In this document: positions 8,347 through 16,557 of the stretch, in pieces
Layout of the letters: each line of letters begins with the position of its first letter
Position numbering within the stretch: position 1 is the first letter of the stretch
Assembly (NCBI RefSeq): GCF_001304695.1
Contig: NZ_JFAQ01000045.1
Location: 1 to 37,414, forward strand
DNA from: Xanthomonas axonopodis
Lineage (GTDB): Bacteria; Pseudomonadota; Gammaproteobacteria; Xanthomonadales; Xanthomonadaceae
DNA length: 37,414 nt
Reading direction: 5' to 3'
The notes under the pieces: model-generated
Told to the model about the DNA's origin: nothing
What the model saw: the letters and a program-made list of their open reading frames with translations, nothing else
Databases searched by the model: none
Translations under genes and position numbers: made by a program

Positions 8347-8888
8347 GCACCCTGTACTACGACACCTTTCCCTCGCCGATCGGCGCGCTCAGCGTGGCCG
8401 CCGACGACACCGGCGTGCACCACATCCTGTTCGCGCAGAACCGCTACGACGCCATCGGCCGTGCACGCTGGTTGCACGACCCCGATGCGCCGCTGGTGCG
8501 CGCAGCACGCGAACAGCTGCTCGATTACCTGCATGGCGGGCGGCGCAGTTTCGATCTGCCGCTGACGCCGACCGGCACGCCGTTTCAGCTAACGGTCTGG
8601 CGCACGCTGGCGCAGATTCCGTTCGGGCAGACCTGGAGCTACGCACAACTCGCGCAGGCGGTGGGCAAGCCGGCCGCGAGCCGCGCGGTGGGCGCTGCCA
8701 ATGGGCGCAACCCGCTGCCGATCGTGCTGCCCTGCCATCGTGTGATCGGTGCCAATGGCGCGTTGACCGGCTTCGGCGGTGGCCTGCCGACCAAGCAGGC
8801 GCTGTTGCAGTTGGAAGGTTGGTCGCCACGTAGCGCCGCACGTGCCGACGATCTGTTCGCCCCGACATCGGCACTACGCAGCGGCTGA
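8343..8888 (+). CDS. ogt: Methylated-DNA--protein-cysteine methyltransferase (O6-methylguanine repair)
   Basis: The 181-residue enzyme removes the methyl group from O6-methylguanine by irreversible transfer to its own cysteine. The active site is PCHRV with Cys131, preceded by the DNA-binding helix (WSYAQLAQAVGKPAASRAVG, then AANGRNPLPIVL) and followed by GGLPTKQALLQLE. The N-terminal ribonuclease-H-like domain starts YYDTFPSPIGALSVAADD. Length and order are normal for the Ogt class, which lacks the Ada zinc domain; here that domain is on the upstream partner. The start ATG overlaps the upstream stop (ATGA at 8343-8346), so translation is probably coupled and both respond to alkylation damage. 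The frameshift upstream may weaken that coupling, because translation of the broken gene now stops at 8203. Confidence 0.93.
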   Translation: MSTLYYDTFPSPIGALSVAADDTGVHHILFAQNRYDAIGRARWLHDPDAPLVRAAREQLLDYLHGGRRSFDLPLTPTGTPFQLTVWRTLAQIPFGQTWSYAQLAQAVGKPAASRAVGAANGRNPLPIVLPCHRVIGANGALTGFGGGLPTKQALLQLEGWSPRSAARADDLFAPTSALRSG

Positions 8889-8913
8889 CGTCGCGGCGTC
8901 ATCGCTGCGACGT
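8888..8913. repeat. Inverted repeat at the ogt stop codon
   Basis: An 11-bp stem (ACGTCGCGGCG / CGCTGCGACGT, one mismatch) with a TCAT loop begins at the last base of the ogt stop codon and ends 11 bp before the next start. There is no T run on either strand, so it is not a typical terminator. It may stabilise the mRNA end or slow transcription between ogt and the next gene. Confidence 0.5.
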
Positions 8914-8924
8914 AAACTAACGCC

Positions 8925-10224
8925 ATGATCGACCGACGTTTTGTAGTTGCCGCAACGGCGCTTGCCTTGCTTGCTGCCTGTCGCAGCCAGCCATTCGCGC
9001 ACAGCGCGCCCACGCAGTTGCCAACTGCAGCGGCGAACACCCCATCCGCCAGCACGCCGCACACCTTGCTGCTGATCTCCATCGACGGCCTGCACGCCGA
9101 CATGCTCGATCGCGGCATCACGCCAAACCTGTCGCAACTGGCACGCGAAGGCGTGCGTGCGCGCTGGATGACGCCGTCGTATCCGTCGCTGACGTTTCCC
9201 AATCACTACACCGTGGTCACCGGGCTGCGCCCGGACCACCACGGCATCGTGCACAACAGCATGCGCGACCCGACGCTGGGAGATTTTTGGTTGAGCAAGC
9301 CCGAGGCGGTGGGCGATGCGCACTGGTGGGGCGGCGAGCCGGTGTGGGTGGGCGTGGAAAGCACCGGCCAGCATGCGGCCACCTGGTCGTGGCCAGGCAG
9401 CGAGGCGGCGATCAAGGGCGCGCGCCCGGCGCAGTGGCGCCATTACCCAAAAGGCGTGCGCCTGGACACGCGGGTGGACGCGGTGCGGGGCTGGCTCCAA
9501 AGCCGACGGCGCCCGGCGCAATCGCCTCGTCACGCTGTACTTCGAACATGTGGACGAAGCCGGCCACGACCACGGCCCGGAATCGCGCGAATACGCCGAT
9601 GCCGTGCGCGCTGTGGATGCGGCCATCGGCCGGCTGCTGGCAGGCATACAACGCGATGGCACGCGTGCGCGCACCAACATCATCGTGGTCTCCGACCATG
9701 GCATGGCCGAGGTGGCGCCAGGGCATGCTATCAGCGTGGAAGACATCGCGCCACCGCAGATCGCCACCGCCGTCATCGACGGCCAGGTGATCGGGTTGGA
9801 GCCACTGCCAGGGCAACGGGCCGCTGCCGAGGCCAGCGTGCTTGGTGCGCACGACCACTACGACTGCTGGCGCAAGGCGGAGCTGCCGGCACGCTGGCAG
9901 TACGGTAGCCACCCGCGCATTCCGTCGATCGTGTGCCAGATGCACGCAGGCTGGGATGCCCTATTCCCGGACAAGCTTGCCAAACGCGCGCACCAAGGCA
10001 CGCGTGGCTCGCACGGCTTCGATCCGGCATTGCCGTCGATGCGCGCGGTGTTCCTGGCGCAAGGCCCCGATCTGGCGCAGGGCAGGACACTGCCGGGCTT
10101 GGACAACGTGGATGTCTATGCGCTGATGACCCGGCTGCTGGGGATTGCGGCCGCACCCAACGACGGCAACCCGGCAACCTTGCTGCCAGCCCTGCGCATG
10201 CAGCCGGCAGCCGACGCCAGGTAA
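8925..10224 (+). pseudogene. Nucleotide pyrophosphatase/phosphodiesterase (NPP family), one-base frameshift
   Basis: This is a periplasmic alkaline-phosphatase-superfamily enzyme that cleaves phosphodiesters such as nucleotides at a two-zinc site. The N-terminus is lipoprotein-like (LALLAAC). Motifs: SIDG with Asp54, SLTFPNH with Thr90 as nucleophile and Asn111 in VHNS. After the frameshift, DEAGHDHG has Asp210 and His214, SDHG has Asp257 and His258, and GSHGFD has His363. These numbers equal those of the crystallised X. axonopodis pv. citri NPP, provided one extra base near 9491-9498 is removed (GGCTGGCTCC then AAAGCC). With the base present, translation leaves the true frame after Leu191 and runs to 9908 in a meaningless frame, losing four metal ligands. 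Corrected length is 432 residues. The enzyme is inactive if the base is real. Confidence 0.9.
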
Positions 10225-10401
10225 CGGCGACCGGCATCCGCAACGCCGCTGCCGCGCGTAAGCGGGCGGCATCAACGCCGAAAATGCGCACGCAGGGAAG
10301 ATCTCGCCCCACGTCGCCGCCGCGCACCTCATGTTGGCGACAGCGCAGGAATGTGGATCGCTGTAGACACCGCTGCGGCCCGGCAGTGCGACAATGATGC
10401 G

Positions 10402-11799
10402 ATGTCTGGTTCCAATCCCCCGCCGCGTCGCTCGCGGCCGCTGTTGTCCAACGAAGGCTGGCGTCGTCGCGCTGCACTGTGGGGCGGCGCGATTGCGGTA
10501 GCGCTGGTGGCGATCGTGTTCGCCAAGGCCAGCGACGCGGCCTTTCATCTCTTTCAACGCATTACCGCACACTCGATCTGGTGGGCATTGCTGCTGACGC
10601 CGGGCATCTTCGCCCTGCTCGCCTGGCTCACCTCCGGTGCGCTGCGGCCCACGCGCGGCAGCGGCATTCCGCAGGTGATCGCGGCGCTGGAGCACCCGGA
10701 CCCGGCGTTTCGCGACAGCAACCTCTCGCTGCGCGTGTCGGTTGGCAAGCTCGCGCTGACCACCTTGTCGCTGCTCGGCGGCGCATCGGTAGGACGCGAA
10801 GGACCCACCGTGCATGTCGGCGCCAGCCTGATGCATGTGTTCGGGCGCTGTTTCGGTTTTCGCGACACACGCGAGCTCTCGCATTTTCTGCTCGCCGGCG
10901 GCGCCGCCGGCATCGCGGCCGCGTTCAATACGCCGCTAGCGGGCGTGGTCTTTGCGATTGAAGAACTAAGCGGGCGCTTCGAGCACCGCTTTTCCGGCAC
11001 CTTGCTCACCGCGGTGATCGTCGGCGGGGTGGTGTCACTAGGCCTGCTGGGCAACTACACCTATTTCGGCAAGGTGGCGGTGGCCTTGCCGTTGGGCCAG
11101 GCCTGGTTGGCGATTGCCTTGTGCGGCAGCGTGGCCGGGTTATTCGGCGGCATCTTCGCGCGGATGGTGCTGGCCAGCGTCAGCGGCAAACCGCGCTGGT
11201 TGGGCGCGCTGCGCCAACGGCATCCGGTGTTGCTGGCTGCACTGTGTGGCCTTGCCCTGGTCGGGCTTGCGGTCGTGTTCGGGCAAGGCGCGTTCGGCAC
11301 CGGCTACGAACAGGCACGCAGCCTGGTGCAGGGGCATGCGGTGGTGGGCCACGAGTTCGGCATGATGAAACTCATCGCCAATCTGGTCTCGTATCTGGCC
11401 GGCATCCCGGGTGGCCTGTTTTCGCCGGCGCTGGCAGTGGGTGCCGGCATCGGTCACAACCTCTCGGTGCTGATGCCCAGCGTGGACCCGCGCACCTTTG
11501 TGCTGCTGGGCATGTGCGCCTATCTCACCGGCGTGACCCAGGCGCCGCTGACCTCGGCGGTAATTTCGCTGGAACTCACCGACACCGGCCAGATGCTGCT
11601 GCCGATCCTGGCCACCGTGCTGATCGCGCGTGCAGTCTCCGGGCTGGTCTGCAAGAAGCCGATCTATCGCGGCCTGGCCGAGCAAGTGTTGGCCGTGCCG
11701 GTGCCGGTGCCCGCTCCCGCTGCAGAGCGCGCGTCAACGTCGCGGCTCCAGACATTGGCCGGAAACAGCGGCCAGGACGACGCCCCACCACGAACATAA
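10402..11799 (+). CDS. clcA: CLC-family chloride/proton antiporter
   Basis: A 465-residue integral membrane protein of the CLC family. All three anion-selectivity motifs are present: GSGIP at residues 86-90, GREGP at 131-135 with the gating glutamate Glu133, and GGLFSPALAVG in the second half. The pair Glu187-Glu188 in FAIEEL matches the position of the inner proton-transfer glutamate of E. coli ClcA, which favours an H+/Cl- exchanger over a passive channel. No CBS domains follow. The chosen ATG starts MSGSNPPPRRS; an in-frame ATG at 10351 would add 17 residues without known homology. Likely role: charge compensation in acid resistance or chloride balance. It stands alone; the zinc dehydrogenase starts 72 bp downstream on the same strand. 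Confidence 0.92.
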   Translation: MSGSNPPPRRSRPLLSNEGWRRRAALWGGAIAVALVAIVFAKASDAAFHLFQRITAHSIWWALLLTPGIFALLAWLTSGALRPTRGSGIPQVIAALEHPDPAFRDSNLSLRVSVGKLALTTLSLLGGASVGREGPTVHVGASLMHVFGRCFGFRDTRELSHFLLAGGAAGIAAAFNTPLAGVVFAIEELSGRFEHRFSGTLLTAVIVGGVVSLGLLGNYTYFGKVAVALPLGQAWLAIALCGSVAGLFGGIFARMVLASVSGKPRWLGALRQRHPVLLAALCGLALVGLAVVFGQGAFGTGYEQARSLVQGHAVVGHEFGMMKLIANLVSYLAGIPGGLFSPALAVGAGIGHNLSVLMPSVDPRTFVLLGMCAYLTGVTQAPLTSAVISLELTDTGQMLLPILATVLIARAVSGLVCKKPIYRGLAEQVLAVPVPVPAPAAERASTSRLQTLAGNSGQDDAPPRT

Positions 11800-11871
11800 G
11801 CTGCCGCACCGCTCGCCAGCGGTGCAGCGCGGTAGATCCCCTCTTCATCGTGCTGCTTCCCGAGGTTATGT

Positions 11872-12912
11872 ATGCGTGCAATGCACTTCGAGCGTTTCGA
11901 ACATGTTCCGAAAATTCTGCAACTCCCCGACCCGACGCCAAGCGATGACGGCGTGGTGATCAAAGTGGCGGCCACCGGCATCTGCCGCAGCGATTGGCAC
12001 GGCTGGATGGGGCACGATCCGGACATTGCATTGCCGCACGTGCCGGGACATGAGTTCGCCGGCGAAGTGGTCGCCTTGGGAAAACGCATCTCGGGCTTTG
12101 CGATCGGCACCAGGGTCACCGTGCCGTTCGTGTCCGGGTGCGGGCGCTGTGCGCAGTGCCACGGCGGCAATCAACAAGTGTGCTCGAACCAGTTCCAGCC
12201 CGGCTTCACCGCATGGGGATCGTTCGCCGAATATGTCGCGATCGATTTTGCCGAAACGAATCTGGTCAGACTGCCGGAAAGCATCGACAGTGCGACGGCG
12301 GCAAGCCTGGGATGCCGGTTTGCCACCTCGTTTCGGGCCGTGGTCGATCAGGCCAGAACCGGCCCTGGCGAATGGGTCGTGGTACATGGCTGCGGCGGCG
12401 TCGGGCTTTCGGCAGTGATGATTGCAGCGTCACTGGGAGCGCAGGTGATTGCGGTGGACATCTTCGACGACAAGCTGGCATTCGCCGTCGAATGCGGCGC
12501 GGTCGCAACGGTCAACGCGTCGAAAGCGGCCGACACGGTGGAGGCGATTCGCGAGATCACCAAAGGCGGCGCGCACGTTTCCATCGATGCGCTCGGCAGC
12601 CCCGCGACCTGTTTCAACTCCATCAGCAACCTGCGGCGGCGCGGCCGTCATGTCCAGGTGGGACTGATGCTGGGCGAACACGCCACGCCCAGGATCCCGA
12701 TGGCGCAGGTGATCGGCCACGAACTGGAGATCTACGGCAGCCACGGGATGCAGGCGTGGCGGTACGATGCCATGCTAGAGATGATCCAGGCCGGGAAGAT
12801 CGCACCACACCGGCTCATCGGCAAAAGGGTGGGCCTGGACGAGGCCATTGCGGTGCTGACCGGCATGGACGCTACGCGCGACCTCGGCATCAGCGTCATT
12901 GACCGCTTCTAG
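11872..12912 (+). CDS. Zinc-dependent alcohol dehydrogenase (MDR family)
   Basis: A 346-residue medium-chain dehydrogenase. The catalytic-zinc ligands are Cys38 ([10 protein letters not shown]) and the His60-Glu61 pair ([10 protein letters not shown]). The structural-zinc cysteines are C90, C93, C96 and C104 in the loop [16 protein letters not shown]. The Rossmann motif is [14 protein letters not shown], followed by a strand ending in Asp (AVDIFDDKL), which suggests NAD+ preference over NADP+. The domain order and length are standard. It resembles the group of alcohol/polyol dehydrogenases that act on primary or secondary alcohols; the exact substrate cannot be read from sequence. The start ATG at 11872 follows GAGG at a suitable distance. 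Neighbours (antiporter and ribosomal protein) give no pathway clue. Confidence 0.88.
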   Translation: MRAMHFERFEHVPKILQLPDPTPSDDGVVIKVAATGICRSDWHGWMGHDPDIALPHVPGHEFAGEVVALGKRISGFAIGTRVTVPFVSGCGRCAQCHGGNQQVCSNQFQPGFTAWGSFAEYVAIDFAETNLVRLPESIDSATAASLGCRFATSFRAVVDQARTGPGEWVVVHGCGGVGLSAVMIAASLGAQVIAVDIFDDKLAFAVECGAVATVNASKAADTVEAIREITKGGAHVSIDALGSPATCFNSISNLRRRGRHVQVGLMLGEHATPRIPMAQVIGHELEIYGSHGMQAWRYDAMLEMIQAGKIAPHRLIGKRVGLDEAIAVLTGMDATRDLGISVIDRF

Positions 12913-12993
12913 CGCATATCGCCGCCGGCATCCTGCGCACATGGGCGCACATTGATGGGCCGGCCGGGAGCGTAAACGACCGGCCTGCAAAAT

Positions 12994-13019
12994 GAAAAAC
13001 GCGGCGCAAGCGCCGCGTT
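12994..13019 (-). terminator. Rho-independent terminator of the thx gene
   Basis: A perfect 9-bp stem, AACGCGGCG / CGCCGCGTT, with a 4-base loop. On the minus strand it is followed by TTTTT, so it ends transcription of the ribosomal protein gene at 13044-13226. It lies between that gene and the converging dehydrogenase and may also serve the latter weakly. Confidence 0.85.
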
Positions 13020-13043
13020 CTGGTGTCGCGAAGCTAGCCGGGA

Positions 13044-13226
13044 TCAGCCGGCCTTGGCGACGGTCTTCTTGGCGACGGCCTTCTTGGCCGGGGCCTTGAC
13101 CACGCCCTTCTTGGCAACCGGGGCAGCTGCACCCACGACAACCTTGCTCACCGCGTGCGAACGCGAATTGCCGTAGCTGGCGTTGTAGCGCTTGCCCTTG
13201 GCGGTCTTACAGTCACCCTTACCCAT
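13044..13226 (-). CDS. 30S ribosomal protein Thx-like small basic protein
   Basis: A 60-residue basic protein starting MGKGDCKTAKGKRYNASYGN, the Thx signature (GKGDxKTxKGKxxxxSYG). Thx sits in the head of the 30S subunit. The second half is a Lys/Ala/Val repeat tail (APAKKAVAKKTVAKAG) that is longer than in the Thermus protein but typical of the Xanthomonadaceae form. Ribosome-binding site AGGAG lies 9 bp before the ATG, and a strong terminator follows. A longer frame running upstream to 13883 is only an open-frame artefact; the true start is fixed by the signature and the ribosome-binding site. Confidence 0.85.
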   Translation of the reverse strand: MGKGDCKTAKGKRYNASYGNSRSHAVSKVVVGAAAPVAKKGVVKAPAKKAVAKKTVAKAG

Positions 13227-13525
13227 TTCGTCGACTCCTGAATGTGAATACAAATTCCCGTGCTGGCACAGGTCTGGCGAGGTTTCGCCGGCGTCGCCCT
13301 CGCGCAAGGCCGACAAGCCTACCACGGCAGCCCCGGCGCGCGTAGCTCGGCAGCGCCCGGCCGCCCGGCCGAGCTGGTTGCTTGCAGCACACTGCGAGCA
13401 GTGGCGCGCCGCGCTGCGATCGGGCGCGGACGCCAAGGAGCGGCCCGAATGGACGAACAGCAGATTTCGATTCTGCGTGCAGCCCTCGGGCCCAAGAGCC
13501 GGCATCGCTGCAGCATGAGCGGTTC

Positions 13526-13942
13526 TTAGTGCGCGCAGCTGGCGTCGTGGACATGCCCATGCCCGTGGTTCAGGCGCAGATTGACCAGATGGGCGATACC
13601 GACCAGAGCGCCACCCAGCGTCATCACCACCGCGTGCGGCACCACCGAATGATGGAGCGGGTCGTACAGCAGGCCCAGCCACAGCAACGCCAGACCGGGC
13701 AGCAGCAACGCCAGTGCGTGCAGCGCTTTGTGCCGGCGATAGCCGAGCACCAGGCTGAAAAGGCCCAGCAGCGTCACGAACACCACGATGGCCCGTTCCA
13801 CGCCATCGCCCAGCCAGAACGACAGGCCCAGCGAAGGCGCCAGCGCCAGCACCAGTGGCAATACCGCACAGTGCACGGCGCACAGCAGCGAGCCGGTTGC
13901 GCCGAAGCGGTCAAGGAGATGGCGAAGGGTTGGTAGAGGCAT
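13526..13942 (-). CDS. MerC-domain membrane protein, likely Zur-controlled
   Basis: A 138-residue membrane protein of the MerC family. It has four hydrophobic segments; the first carries the cysteine pair LLCAVHCAVLPLVLAL typical of MerC metal-uptake proteins. The C-terminus is histidine-rich with a final cysteine (NHGHGHVHDASCAH), a likely metal-binding tail. MerC in mercury operons carries Hg2+ inward; chromosomal MerC-domain proteins beside zinc receptors probably handle zinc. Here the gene is divergent from a ZnuD-like TonB receptor, with a probable Zur box 27 bp upstream of the start. The start ATG at 13942 gives MPLPTLRHLLDRFG and leaves the first helix complete. Metal specificity is inferred from context. 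Confidence 0.82.
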   Translation of the reverse strand: MPLPTLRHLLDRFGATGSLLCAVHCAVLPLVLALAPSLGLSFWLGDGVERAIVVFVTLLGLFSLVLGYRRHKALHALALLLPGLALLWLGLLYDPLHHSVVPHAVVMTLGGALVGIAHLVNLRLNHGHGHVHDASCAH

Positions 13943-13967
13943 AACGTCCAGCAGGGTACTCGTGGCG

Positions 13968-13990
13968 ACGTGGAATAATATAACATTTTA
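13968..13990. promoter_or_regulatory. Probable Zur box between merC-like and znuD-like genes
   Basis: GTGGAATAATATAACAT at 13970-13986 matches the known gammaproteobacterial Zur palindrome core ATGTTATAATATAACAT at 14 of 17 positions, with a nearly perfect right half. It lies 27 bp from the MerC-like start and about 120 bp from the receptor start, so zinc-loaded Zur could repress both. The local AT richness stands out from the surrounding GC-rich DNA. Confidence 0.7.
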
Positions 13991-14105
13991 CTGTTCCAGC
14001 CCCGCATCGGTGCATCGCGCAACCATGCGGGCTCGTCGTCGGCGCAGCAGGCAAGCTGTGCCTTAACCACTGATACACAGTAACAATTACAGAGTCCGGC
14101 CCACC

Positions 14106-16171
14106 ATGCTCCCTTTTGCACCCTCGTTCCGCCGTTCCGCGCTCTCGCTGGCCCTAGCCAGCCTGCTGACCCCTGCCCTGGCCATGGCCGAGGACGCTCC
14201 GGTCGCTGCCGATGGGCAGACCCCGCCCAGTTCGGACACACGCCACGATGCCAGCCCCTCCAGTGGACGTCATATCAAGGATCTGGACAAGGTGGTGGTC
14301 ACCGCCAGCCCGTTGCGCGATGAGGCCGGTGAGAGTTGAGCCGCCCGGTGGAAGTGCTGGCCGGCGAGCGCCTGGACGAGGTGCGCAGTTCCAGCCTGGG
14401 CGAAACCGTGGCCAGCCTGCTCGGCGTGCAGAGTTCCAACTTCGGGCCCGGCGTCGGCCGGCCGATCATCCGCGGCCTGGACGGCCCGCGCGTGGCAATG
14501 TTGCGCGACGGCCTGTCCACCCAGGACGTGTCCACGGTCAGCCAGGACCATTCCCTGGCGATCGAGCCGTTCCTGGCCAACCAGATCGAAGTACTGAAGG
14601 GTCCTTCGACCCTGTTGTACGGCTCCGGCGCCATCGGCGGCGTGGTCAACGTGGTCGACGGGCGCATCGCCGAGACCCCGGTGGACGGCTTCAGCGGGCG
14701 CGCCGAAGTGCGCTTGGACGGCGGTGACAAGGACGGCAACACCGACATGTTCCGCGTCGATGCCGGCAATGGCAGCGGCCTGTCGATCCATGCCGATGGC
14801 GTGTATCGCAACCAGAACGACTACGACACGCCGAAGGGCCGCCAGCTCAACAGCTGGATCGATTCCAAGGTGGGCTCGATCGGTGCATCGCTGTCCGGCG
14901 ACTGGGGCTTTGTGGGCCTGTCGGCAGCGCGTTTCCGCGACAACTATGGCAACCCCGGCGAGCCGGGCGACCCGTCCATCGGCGAGCGCGGCGTGTCGCT
15001 GAAACTGCAGCAGGACCGCTACGACCTCAAGGGTGGGCTGACCGATCCGTGGGGCGACGGCAGCGCGCTGCGCTACAGCTTCGGCCACACCGATTACGCG
15101 CATACCGAATTCGAAGGCGCCGACGTCGGCACGGTGTTCACCAAGCGCGCCAACGAAGGCCGCGTGGAAGCATCGTTCACCTTCGGCGGCGGCTGGCAGA
15201 CCGCGTTCGGCCTGCAGGGCAGCGATACCACCTTCCAGGCGATCGGCGAAGAATCCTTCGTGCCCAAGACCGATACGCGTTCGCTCGGTGCATTCGCCGT
15301 GGCGCGCAACAGCTGGGAGCGCGTCACCGCCGAAGTCGGCGCGCGCGTGGACAAGGTCAAGTACCAGACCGATATCGGCGTGGACCGCGATTTCACTCCG
15401 ACCAGCTTCTCGGCCAGCGGCGGTTTCCGCTTCAACGAACAATGGCGTCTGACCGCCAACCTGGACCACGCCGAGCGCGCGCCGGCCGAAGAAGAACTGT
15501 TCGCCAATGGTCCGCACATCGCCACCCTTGCCTTCGAAATCGGCGGCGCCGATCTGAAGACCGAGAAGGCCAACCAAGCCGAGCTGGGTTTGAACTTCCA
15601 GAACGCATGGGTGGATGCCAAGGTGGCGGCGTACTACAACCGCTACAACGACTTCGTCTACATCGTCGACACCGGCGGCCAGTGGTTCAACGAAGAAGAC
15701 AACGACTTCCTGCCGATCCGCCAATGGACCCAGGCCGACGCGGTCTTCCACGGTTTCGAAGGCGAGTCCACCTTCCACCTGGCCAACAACGATAATGGTG
15801 CCTGGGACCTGCGCGTGTTCGGCGATACCGTGCATGCGCGCCTGAACGATGGCGGCAACCTGCCGCGGATTGCACCGGGCCGCTTCGGTGCGCAGCTGCG
15901 CTGGGATGCCCAGCAGTGGCGCGCATCGGTCGGCGCCACCCGGACCATGAAGCAGGACAAGGTGGCGGTGAACGAAACGCCGACCGATGGCTACACCTTC
16001 GTCGATGCACATCTGGCATATCACGTAGACCACCGCAGCACGGCGTGGGAAGTGTTCCTGGACGGCAATAACCTGACCAATCAGGACGCACGCGTGCACA
16101 CCTCCTTCCTCAAGGACGATGTGATGCTTCCTGGCCGCAGCGCCTCGTTCGGCGTGCGCCTGTTCTTCTGA
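14106..16171 (+). pseudogene. ZnuD-like TonB-dependent outer-membrane receptor, frameshifted near N-terminus
   Basis: A TonB-dependent receptor of about 688 residues once corrected. The first ORF has the signal peptide (MLPFAPSFRRSALSLALASL, cut after AMA) and a TonB box (LDKVVVTASPL), then stops at TGA 14337-14339. The rest is in the next frame. It holds the plug domain (SSLGETVASLLGVQSSNFGPG, then RPIIRGLDGPRVAML and LKGPSTLLYGSGAIGGVVNV) and a 22-strand barrel ending in GRSASFGVRLFF with the terminal Phe. One base is missing near 14331-14334 (GGTGAGAG). The segment RAPAEEELFANGPHIAT is characteristic of the ZnuD zinc/haem receptor group, and a Zur box lies upstream, so zinc uptake is the likely job. 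If the frameshift is real, the barrel has no signal peptide and is not made. Confidence 0.87.
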
Positions 16172-16202
16172 CAGCAGGCTCTCTCCCCTGCTGACTGGAA
16201 GG

Positions 16203-16228
16203 AAGGCCGCCTTCGGGCGGCCTTTTTT
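16203..16228 (+). terminator. Rho-independent terminator after the ZnuD-like receptor
   Basis: A perfect 9-bp GC-rich stem, AAGGCCGCC / GGCGGCCTT, with a TTCG tetraloop followed by a T run, 32 bp after the receptor stop codon. Confidence 0.92.
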
Positions 16229-16557
16229 AAGCGCGTTGCCGACCCATCAGCGCGTCCGGCAGCGCGCTGCACCGTGGCTGCAGTCGCGTTCGCCATCGCG
16301 TGGAGCCGCACGGCGCACAGGACGGGAGCACCGACGCGCTACACGCAAGTGCCGCCTTGTTCCCAACAGAAATCGCTGCCCATGCTGCTGCGTCGCACAA
16401 CAGGCTACGGCGCATCCGGGATTAAAACTTCATTAGCACTGCGCTGACAGGGGGCGCAAGCGACGCGATAGCGGGCGCGCGCGTGCACTGGCTGCCGATG
16501 CCTGCACACCGCCGCATGGCTCGGCAGCGTTCTTGACCTAAACAAGGAGCCTTGCGC
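16229..16557. other. Upstream region of the second TonB receptor
   Basis: About 330 bp with no convincing gene. It begins right after a terminator and ends with the AAGGAG ribosome-binding site (16544-16549) of the receptor at 16558. Short open frames in it have no domain or signal. I see no clear Fur, Zur or other operator. Confidence 0.5.

Noticed and set aside
13227-13525. Upstream extension of the Thx gene to 13883 and small plus-strand frames
   Set aside because: The Thx signature starts at 13226 with its own ribosome-binding site; the stretch up to the MerC-like gene shows no domain on either strand.
14270-16099. Minus-strand frame of 609 codons opposite the ZnuD-like receptor
   Set aside because: Mirror of the barrel coding sequence; no family features.
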